A DNA stretch of 5,318 nt from an uncultured Desulfovibrio sp. (GTDB lineage: Bacteria; Desulfobacterota; Desulfovibrionia; Desulfovibrionales; Desulfovibrionaceae), in assembly GCA_947177085.1 (NCBI GenBank), contig CAMWTD010000160.1, positions 1 through 5,318 on the forward strand, read 5' to 3'. The notes under the pieces were generated by a model. It saw only the letters and a program-made list of their open reading frames with translations. It had not been told where the DNA came from and ran no database searches. Shown here piece by piece: positions 1-5,153 of the stretch; the stretch's first letter is position 1, and each line of letters starts with the position of its first letter. The translations under genes and the position numbers were made by a program.

Positions 1-261
1 CGCGTGCTCACCGGCCGGGCCAGCCAGAACGAGGCGCAGGCCCGCATCAACGGCATCGAGGTCGAGGGCGCGCCGCAAAGCCGTTTGCGCCTCTGGCGCT
101 CCTTCCTCGGCTGGGTGCTGGCCCTGCTCTTCGCGTGGGAGGTGGTGGGGCGGCTCATCGTTATCCCGCTGTTCCTGCCCGGCGTGGAAACGCGCCTGCC
201 GCCCTCGGCATTGGACCAGATCCTCGCGGTGCTTCTCGGGATGCTCGGGCTCGGGTTCTGA
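1..261 (+). CDS. Phage holin, three-helix (GTA_holin_3TM-like) type, 5'-partial
   Basis: Probable holin, a small inner-membrane protein that permeabilises the membrane at the end of the lytic cycle. The frame is open from base 1; a GTG at 4 could be a start, but the alignment I recall for this family has more residues upstream, so I read it as a fragment that begins outside the window. The visible 86 residues hold a polar helix (about 7-24), the family-like stretch WRSFLGWVLALLFAW (about 32-46) running into a second hydrophobic segment (48-59), a loop with PP (67-68), and the closing hydrophobic segment ILAVLLGMLGLG (74-85). Relatives usually continue for roughly ten more residues (an LRTxEK-like tail); here the stop follows GLGF directly, so the C-terminus is short. 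The stop overlaps the first base of the next gene's ribosome binding site. The holin assignment rests on remembered family resemblance. Confidence 0.68.
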   Translation, partial: RVLTGRASQNEAQARINGIEVEGAPQSRLRLWRSFLGWVLALLFAWEVVGRLIVIPLFLPGVETRLPPSALDQILAVLLGMLGLGF

Positions 262-273
262 AGGAGGAAAGGC

Positions 274-666
274 ATGATGACCGGACAGGCATGGCAGGGG
301 CTTTTCGGGGGCGGGGGCGCGTCGCTCCTCATCCTCGCCGTGCAGGGGCTCTTTGCGCTGGCCCTCTGGAGCCTCAGGCGGGCCTTTGTGCGCTCCGACG
401 AGTGGCTCCTGCATCTCCAGCGCGAGGCGCGCGGCGAGGCCGCGCTCGCGGGACGGCTCTCCGCCCTGGAAGAGCGCGTGCGCGAACTCCCAGCCGCGGC
501 GGACATGGCGGCCCTCCACGGCGAGCTCGCGGCCCTGCGCGGCGAAATCCAGGCGCTCAACGCGCGCATTTCCGGGCTGGACCGCCTGCTCGCCAGGCTC
601 GAGCACGGCCTTGAGCGCCAGGAGGACAGGCTCGGGCTTATCCCGGCCGAAGGGCGGGCCCGCTGA
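274..666 (+). CDS. Membrane-anchored coiled-coil phage protein (DUF2730-like)
   Basis: A 130-residue protein with one N-terminal membrane segment (about residues 16-34, rich in Leu, Ala and Phe) followed by a long heptad-rich helix (about 42-122, with leucines spaced through LSALEERVREL and LAALRGEIQALNARI). The architecture and the place just before the terminase resemble DUF2730 proteins of Mu-like and other phages, whose function I cannot state. The start at 274 is set by AAGGAGG at 261-267; a second in-frame ATG follows at once at 277. An inner-membrane spanin (Rz) has a similar outline, but the arginines right after the membrane segment (RRAFVR, 35-40) place the coiled coil in the cytoplasm by the positive-inside rule, which argues against Rz. 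The stop overlaps the next start by one base (TGATG). The gene is convincing; the family call is moderate. Confidence 0.72.
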   Translation: MMTGQAWQGLFGGGGASLLILAVQGLFALALWSLRRAFVRSDEWLLHLQREARGEAALAGRLSALEERVRELPAAADMAALHGELAALRGEIQALNARISGLDRLLARLEHGLERQEDRLGLIPAEGRAR

Positions 667-917
667 TGGCCCCCCGCGTGACGAGGAAGACCCGGGAGCG
701 CCAGTTGCTCGCCCGGCTGGAGCGGCGTCTCGATCTCCTCGCCGACACGCTCGACGCCGCTCCCGTGGCCGACAAGGGCATGGACGTGGTGCGCGAGATC
801 AAGGAGGTCCACGCGCTTTTGCACGCGCTCGCCGGGGCGGACGGCGGCAACGGGCGGGCCGAGGCCCCGCGCCTCGTGGTGGTCTGGGCGGACGCGGCGC
901 AAGCGCCAATCCAGTGA
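666..917 (+). CDS. Small phage protein of unknown function, upstream of the large terminase
   Basis: An 83-residue protein that I do not recognise. It has a basic start (RVTRKTRERQLLARLERRL, residues 4-22), mainly helical content up to about residue 60, a glycine-rich linker (60-65), and a short hydrophobic strand RLVVVW (about 69-74) near the C-terminus. It starts on the ATG that overlaps the preceding stop by one base, so translation is probably coupled; GAAGGGCGG at 649-657 may assist. It stands immediately before the large terminase gene, the usual site of a small terminase subunit. At 83 residues it is shorter than most small terminases, and I see no clear helix-turn-helix, so that role is only a possibility. 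Translational coupling and clean spacing on both sides support a real gene. Confidence 0.62.
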   Translation: MAPRVTRKTRERQLLARLERRLDLLADTLDAAPVADKGMDVVREIKEVHALLHALAGADGGNGRAEAPRLVVVWADAAQAPIQ

Positions 918-926
918 GGAGGACCC

Positions 927-2273
927 ATGCCCTGCGTCATTCCCTATGCGCCGCGGCCGCTCCAGCGCCGCTTCCATGAGGAGCGCACGCGCTTTTGCGT
1001 GCTCCTCTGCCACCGCCGCTTCGGCAAGACCGTGGCCGCCATCAACGACCTCATCCGCGAGGCGCTCAGGCGCGGCGGCGCGGACTGGCGGGCGGCCTAC
1101 GCGGCGCCCTATCTCGGGCAGGCCAAGGCCGTGGCCTGGGACTACCTGCGCCGTTTCGCCGGGGCCGTTCCGGGCACGCGCTTCCTTGAGAGCGAGCTTA
1201 GCTGCCTCCTGCCCAATGGCGCGCGCATCCGCCTGGTGGGCACGGAAAACGCCCAGGCCCTGCGCGGGCTCTATCTCGACGACCTCGTGCTCGACGAGCC
1301 CGCGGACATGGAGCGCCAGGTCTGGAGCCAGGTTTTCCGGCCCATGCTCGCCGACCGCGGCGGCCGGGCGCTCTTTTGCGGCACGCCGCGCGGTACGGAC
1401 AATTTGCTCCATGACGCGTGGCAGGAAGCGGGCCGCGACGGCACGGGCCTGTGGTCGCGCTTCCGCTTTCCGGCCTCGGCCACGGGCTATTTGCCCGAGG
1501 CGGAGCTTGCGGCCGCGCGCCGAGCTATGGACGAGAGCGAATACCGGCAGGAATTCGAGTGCTCCTTCGCCGCGGCCCTGCGCGGGGCCTATTACGCGGC
1601 CCTGCTGGACGAGGCGGAAAACGGGGGCCGCATCACGCGCCTTGCGCCCGACCCGGCGCTGCCCGTGCATACTGCGTGGGATTTGGGCATGGACGACGCC
1701 ACGGCCATCTGGTTCTTCCAGGCCGAGCCCTCGGGCGCGTGGCGGATGCTCGACTATTACGAGGCGGCCGGCGAGGGCCTCGCGCACTATGCGCGGGTGC
1801 TCCGCCTCAAGGCCCAGCCGGCGGGTTCTCCGGCCCCGGCGGACCTCGCGGGGATTTCCGGGCGCGGCTTCGTGTATGGGCGGCACATCGCTCCGCGCGA
1901 CATCCGGGTGCGCGAGCTCGGCACGGGCCAGAGCCGCCTTGAAAGCGCGGCCGCGCTCGGCATCCGCTTCAGCGTGGCCCCGGGGCTTTCGCTCGCGGAC
2001 GGCATCGACGCCACACGCAGGCGCATCCCGCGCCTCTGGTTCGATGCGGAGCACTGCGCGCAGGGCGTCCGGGCGCTCAGGGCCTACCGGCGGCAATGGC
2101 GTCGCCATGGCGAGGCGCAGGGGCCGCTCCATGACTGGACGAGCCACGCGGCGGACGCCCTGCGGTACGCGGCCACGGGCTTCAGGGCGGATTTTGCGGA
2201 TGGCGCGCCCGCGCCCGGACGGGCGCGCACGGGCTATGACATGTTCGGGGACCGGACGGGAGGCCGCGCATGA
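927..2273 (+). CDS. terL: Phage terminase large subunit (TerL)
   Basis: Packaging motor that cuts concatemeric phage DNA and drives it through the portal by ATP hydrolysis. The protein has 448 residues, a normal length. The N-terminal ATPase has an adenine-binding-like stretch (YAPRPLQRRF, 7-16), a Walker A of the terminase type, CHRRFGKT (28-35), a Walker B LVLDE (120-124, D123 and E124), and a coupling motif CGTPRGT (151-157). The C-terminal RNase H-like nuclease starts at AWDLGMDDAT (250-259), with D252 the first catalytic acid. D325 in the YGRHIAPRD block and D410 in SHAADALRY are the likely further acids. The blocks around RELGTGQSR and RLWFDAEHC are typical of a widespread prophage terminase family. 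The start is fixed by AGGAGG at 917-922. It overlaps the next gene by four bases (ATGA). All key residues are present, so it looks functional. Confidence 0.96.
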   Translation: MPCVIPYAPRPLQRRFHEERTRFCVLLCHRRFGKTVAAINDLIREALRRGGADWRAAYAAPYLGQAKAVAWDYLRRFAGAVPGTRFLESELSCLLPNGARIRLVGTENAQALRGLYLDDLVLDEPADMERQVWSQVFRPMLADRGGRALFCGTPRGTDNLLHDAWQEAGRDGTGLWSRFRFPASATGYLPEAELAAARRAMDESEYRQEFECSFAAALRGAYYAALLDEAENGGRITRLAPDPALPVHTAWDLGMDDATAIWFFQAEPSGAWRMLDYYEAAGEGLAHYARVLRLKAQPAGSPAPADLAGISGRGFVYGRHIAPRDIRVRELGTGQSRLESAAALGIRFSVAPGLSLADGIDATRRRIPRLWFDAEHCAQGVRALRAYRRQWRRHGEAQGPLHDWTSHAADALRYAATGFRADFADGAPAPGRARTGYDMFGDRTGGRA

Positions 2274-3010
2274 ACTTCGTCTATCGACCCGCCCTCACCG
2301 AGGCCGAGCGCGACGAACCTTTTCTGCGCATGAAGCGTGAGGGCCTGCTCGCCTGCGCCATGTACGCCTTTGCCGCGCCGGGCCTTGAGGACTGGCGGCG
2401 GGTGACGGCGCGGGGACTGCTGCTCCGCTGCGAGGATGGATCCGGACGGCTGCTCGCCTGCGGCCTGTTCACGCCCTGGCGCGGCAATTTGCTGGAATTC
2501 GACTTCACCGCATTCCGGGAAAGCGTCGCGCTCGCGCCGGACATGGCGCGCGGCGGCTTCGCCTGGGTCTTCCGGGAGACGGGCTGCGCCGGCATCGCGG
2601 GGATCTGCCCCGCGCCCAACCGCCACGCCTGGCGTCTTGCCGGGGCCTGCGGCTTCCGGGTGCTCGGGCGTCTTGCCGGGGCCTGTTTTTACGCCCGCAA
2701 GGGCCGGCATGTGGATGGCGTACTGGTGACCCTCTCCCGCGCGGAGTGGGCGGCGGATGTGGGAAACAGCAAAGCAAGGGAGGAAGCTATGGGATTTGGC
2801 GGAGGCATGGGCGGCGGCACGCCGAGTGTGCCGGCAGTGACGCCCGCGCCCAAGCAGGAAGTGGCCAAGCCCGTCACCGAGGCGGCCACGGCCGCGCGGC
2901 AGGACCAGCGCGACAAGGCGGCCAAGGCCGCGGGCATCGGCGGCTCCGTCTACACGAGCCCCCTGGCCCGCGCACGCGGCGGGGAAACCAAGACCCTGCT
3001 CGGCCAGTGA
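2270..3010 (+). CDS. GNAT-like phage protein fused in frame to a small Gly/Ala-rich virion-region protein
   Basis: A 246-residue ORF made of two parts. Residues 1-160 resemble GNAT-fold proteins found beside T7-type portals (the T7 gp13/DUF2833 type of acyltransferase-like protein). The clearest match is the C-terminal half of the fold, CPAPNRHAWRLAGACGFRVL (113-132), followed by GRHVDGVLVTLSR (145-157). I see no clear acetyl-CoA pyrophosphate loop (Q/RxxGxG/A), so enzyme activity is doubtful. Residues 174-246 form a second unit: MGFGGGMGGGTP, then proline- and alanine-rich sequence and a conserved-looking end (GGSVYTSPL, then KTLLGQ). In phages of this kind such a unit is normally a separate small protein. 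No stop separates them, and none occurs in any forward frame close to the join. The start overlaps the terminase stop by four bases, implying coupled translation. The product may be one fusion, two proteins, or both. Confidence 0.82.
   Translation: MNFVYRPALTEAERDEPFLRMKREGLLACAMYAFAAPGLEDWRRVTARGLLLRCEDGSGRLLACGLFTPWRGNLLEFDFTAFRESVALAPDMARGGFAWVFRETGCAGIAGICPAPNRHAWRLAGACGFRVLGRLAGACFYARKGRHVDGVLVTLSRAEWAADVGNSKAREEAMGFGGGMGGGTPSVPAVTPAPKQEVAKPVTEAATAARQDQRDKAAKAAGIGGSVYTSPLARARGGETKTLLGQ
2631..2685 (+). repeat. Exact 19-base direct repeat inside the GNAT-like gene
   Basis: GGCGTCTTGCCGGGGCCTG occurs at 2631-2649 and again at 2667-2685. The copies are 36 bases apart start to start, exactly twelve codons, so both encode RLAGAC with identical codons (residues 122-127 and 134-139) and differ only in the third base of the closing cysteine codon. 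They flank the GFRVLG part of the GNAT-like motif. Recombination between them would delete or add twelve codons without breaking the frame. Confidence 0.85.
2778..2784 (+). promoter_or_regulatory. Internal ribosome binding site before ATG 2789
   Basis: GGGAGGA lies inside the GNAT-like reading frame, with its GGAGG core (2779-2783) five bases before an in-frame ATG at 2789. It is as strong as any other site in the window, and it sits exactly where the sequence changes from the GNAT-like part to the glycine-rich unit. This supports separate initiation of the downstream part. Confidence 0.7.
2789..3010 (+). CDS. Small Gly/Ala-rich phage protein from the internal start (nested)
   Basis: A probable independent product of 73 residues, in the same frame as the C-terminal part of the 2270-3010 ORF. 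It starts MGFGGGMGGGTPSVPAV, continues through a Pro/Ala/Lys stretch (about residues 15-32), then a charged helix (ARQDQRDKAAKAAG, 36-49), and ends with GGSVYTSPL and TKTLLGQ. Small proteins of this plan, with a glycine- and proline-rich start and a short conserved end, are common between the terminase and portal genes of podovirus-type prophages; their role is not known to me. The strong ribosome binding site at 2778-2784 and the domain boundary support this start. The portal start follows 11 bases after its stop. If the upstream frame had an ordinary stop near 2780, this would be annotated as an ordinary gene. Confidence 0.66.
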   Translation: MGFGGGMGGGTPSVPAVTPAPKQEVAKPVTEAATAARQDQRDKAAKAAGIGGSVYTSPLARARGGETKTLLGQ

Positions 3011-3021
3011 AAGGGGGCGTC

Positions 3022-4779
3022 ATGCGCGCACAGCCTGGCGTGGAAACGCGGGACGACGGCGATGGCGGCGAGCGCCTGCGGGCCGAAGTGGCGCGGCTCT
3101 CCCGCCGCCACCGCGAGCTTTTGCGCCGCCGCGCCCCCTGGGAGGGGGCGTGGAAGAGTCTCGCCGAGCACTTCCTGCCCACGCGCTTCCGGCTGGAAAC
3201 GGATCGGGATGGCTCGGGCGCGGAGCGCGGCCCCATGCTCAACAGCCGCCTCGTGGACGCCACGGGCATCCTCGCCATGCGGGTGCTGGCGGCGGGCCTT
3301 CAGGGGGGCCTCACCAGCCCGGCGAGGCCCTGGTTCCGCCTCTCGCTCGACGACGCGGAGCTCGCCAGGAGCCGGCAGGGGCAGGAGTGGCTCGACGAAT
3401 GCGCGGCCCGGATGCGCGTGGTCTTTCACCGCTCCAACTTCTACAACGTCATGCACACCCTCTATGCGGAGCTCGGCACCTTCGGCACGGCCTTCGCCTT
3501 CGAGCTCGCGGACCCGCGCCGGGGCTTCAGCTTCGTGCCGCTCTGCGCCGGGGAATACGCGCTGGACGTGAACGAGCGCCGCCGGGTGGACACGGTCTTT
3601 CGCCGCGTCTTCATGAGCCTGCGCCAGATGGCCGCGGCCTTCGGGCCCGGGGCCCTGCCGGAGGAGCTGCGCGCCACGCTTGACCGCAACCCGGACGCGC
3701 GCTTCGCCGTGGCCCAGGCGGTCTTTCCCCGGGCGGAGCGCCGGCCGGGCCGCGTGGATGCGGCGTCGATGGCCTTCGCCTCCCTGCACTGGCTGGAGGG
3801 GCGCGAGGGCGCGCATCCCCTGCGCGTCTCCGGCTTCCGGGGCTTTCCGGGCTTCGGGCCGCGCTGGGAAGCGGCCGGAGGGGACGTCTATGGCCGCTCA
3901 CCGGCCATGGACGCCCTGCCCGACTGCCGGATGCTGCAACAGATGGGCATCACCACGCTCAAGGCCCTCCACAAGGCGGTTGACCCGCCCATGAGCGTGG
4001 CGGCGGGCCTGCGCTCCGTGGGGCTCGACCTCACGCCCGGGGCCATCAACTATGTGGACAGCGCGCCCGGCCAGAGCCCGCAGGCGGCCACGCCGCTCTT
4101 CCAGGTGCGGCCGGACGTCGCCACGGCGCGCAAGGCCATGGAAGCGGTGCAGAACCAGATCCGCCAGGGGCTCTACAACGACCTCTTCAAGCTGGTGCTG
4201 GAAGGGAGGAGCCAGGTCACGGCCAGCGAGATCGCGGCCCGTGAGGAGGAAAAGCTCGTCCTCATCGGCCCGGTGCTGGAGCGCCTGCACGACGAGCTCT
4301 TCCTGCCGCTCATCGACCGCACCTTTGAGCTCATGCGCGAGCTCGACATGCTGCCCCCCACGCCGCCGGAGCTCGCCGGGCGCAGGCTCAGGGTGGAATT
4401 CGTCTCCCTGCTCGCGCAGGCGCAGAAGCTCGTGGGCATGGGCGCGGCGGACCGCTATCTCGACATGGCCCGCCGCGCGGCGGCGGCGTGGCCCGAGGCG
4501 CTGGATTGCCTCAACGTGGACCGTTTGCTGGATTCCTATGCCGACAGCCTGGGCCTTCCGGTGAGCCTCACGCGGCCGCAGGAGGAGCGCGAGGCCCTGC
4601 GCCGGGAGCGCGCCAAAAGCGCGGGCCAGGGCGAGGCGCTCCGGCTGGCCGGCGAGGCCGCGGGCATGGTGGAGCGGCTGGCCAAAAGCCCGCTGACCCT
4701 TGCCGACGGCACGCGGGGGAACGCGCTCGACGCCGTGCTGCGCCTTTTGGGCGCGGGCAGTGACGGGGCGCGGCCATGA
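3022..4779 (+). CDS. Portal protein (T7-type head-tail connector)
   Basis: The dodecameric ring at one vertex of the capsid: docking site of the terminase, channel for DNA, and attachment point of the tail. The 585 residues are slightly longer than usual for the family (about 510-560). Family-like blocks in order are: a basic helix (17-37) and the segment WEGAWKSLAEHFLPTR (40-55); NSRLVDATGILAMRVLAAGL (74-93) with GGLTSPARPWFRL (95-107); ELGTFGTAFAFE; MGITTLKALHKAVDPPM (from 308); then a long stem/crown helix ending in SQVTASEIAAREEEK (397-411), which is highly characteristic. The last 60 or so residues are charged and helical. The frame is open far upstream, but ATG 3022 is preferred because it follows AAGGGGG (3011-3017), lies 11 bases after the previous stop, and gives the expected N-terminus. 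It overlaps the next gene by four bases. Confidence 0.94.
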   Translation: MRAQPGVETRDDGDGGERLRAEVARLSRRHRELLRRRAPWEGAWKSLAEHFLPTRFRLETDRDGSGAERGPMLNSRLVDATGILAMRVLAAGLQGGLTSPARPWFRLSLDDAELARSRQGQEWLDECAARMRVVFHRSNFYNVMHTLYAELGTFGTAFAFELADPRRGFSFVPLCAGEYALDVNERRRVDTVFRRVFMSLRQMAAAFGPGALPEELRATLDRNPDARFAVAQAVFPRAERRPGRVDAASMAFASLHWLEGREGAHPLRVSGFRGFPGFGPRWEAAGGDVYGRSPAMDALPDCRMLQQMGITTLKALHKAVDPPMSVAAGLRSVGLDLTPGAINYVDSAPGQSPQAATPLFQVRPDVATARKAMEAVQNQIRQGLYNDLFKLVLEGRSQVTASEIAAREEEKLVLIGPVLERLHDELFLPLIDRTFELMRELDMLPPTPPELAGRRLRVEFVSLLAQAQKLVGMGAADRYLDMARRAAAAWPEALDCLNVDRLLDSYADSLGLPVSLTRPQEEREALRRERAKSAGQGEALRLAGEAAGMVERLAKSPLTLADGTRGNALDAVLRLLGAGSDGARP

Positions 4780-5153
4780 GCGACATCTGGCGAGCAGGGG
4801 AGGCCGGGACGAGCCCTGCCCCCGGGGGACTCAGGGCGCGGCTCGCTACCGCCGTAAACGGCCTCATGGCAACGAGCGAGGGCCGGGCCTTCCTGCGCTG
4901 GCTGCTCGCGCTCTGCCGCTGCTTTGAGGCGGAGCTGCCCGGCGCGGCGGCGAGCCCGCTCGCCGAGCGCCTGATCTTCGCCGAGGGGGCCAGGCAGGTG
5001 GGGATGGAGGTCCTGCGCCTTCTGGAGGCGGCCGACCCCGCGTATTTTGCCAACCTTTTACTGACACGGGAGGACGATGATGAGCGAGACGGAAGTGGCG
5101 ACCGGGCCGGTTCCGGCCACGGGGGACATCCCCCTGCCGGGCTTCATGCCTGA
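4776..5153 (+). CDS. Bbp19-like small phage protein
   Basis: A 125-residue protein directly after the portal, coupled to it by an ATGA overlap. Residues about 21-98 match the pattern I associate with Bbp19-like proteins (named after a protein of Bordetella phage BPP-1): a start near ARLATAVNGLMATSEGRAFL (21-40), a tryptophan/leucine-rich helix with a cysteine (RWLLALCRCF, 41-50), then FAEGARQVGMEVLRLLEAAD (68-87) and Y90. The biochemical role is not known to me; the place between portal and scaffold suggests a part in head assembly or the connector. The family core ends around residue 103. The remaining 20 or so residues (Gly, His and Arg rich) are encoded only in the overlap with the next ORF and look like an out-of-frame extension. 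No ribosome binding site of note precedes the start, so translation probably depends on portal translation. Confidence 0.84.
   Translation: MSDIWRAGEAGTSPAPGGLRARLATAVNGLMATSEGRAFLRWLLALCRCFEAELPGAAASPLAERLIFAEGARQVGMEVLRLLEAADPAYFANLLLTREDDDERDGSGDRAGSGHGGHPPAGLHA
5068..5074 (+). promoter_or_regulatory. Ribosome binding site deciding the start of the last ORF
   Basis: GGGAGGA precedes two adjacent ATGs. The GGAGG core (5069-5073) is three bases from ATG 5077 and six bases from ATG 5080. The second spacing is the usual one, so 5080 is preferred. The site lies inside the coding sequence of the Bbp19-like gene. Confidence 0.72.

Noticed and set aside
274..666. Inner-membrane spanin (Rz) with an embedded Rz1 lipoprotein
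   Set aside because: Arginines directly after the membrane segment predict a cytoplasmic coiled coil, and the alternative frames show no signal peptide with a lipobox.
946..2340. Long plus-strand open frame (464 codons) overlapping the terminase
   Set aside because: It is the out-of-frame shadow of the terminase; the translation is low-complexity Arg/Ser/Ala-rich, whereas the 927 frame has every terminase motif.
2746..3021. Upstream extension of the portal frame to an ATG at 2746
   Set aside because: The extra 92 codons overlap the preceding gene out of frame and are low complexity; ATG 3022 has a ribosome binding site, operon spacing and the family-like N-terminus.
2950..3816. Long minus-strand open frame (288 codons) opposite the portal gene
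   Set aside because: It mirrors a confidently identified portal gene, its composition is that of GC-rich antisense sequence, and it has no recognisable domain or operon context.
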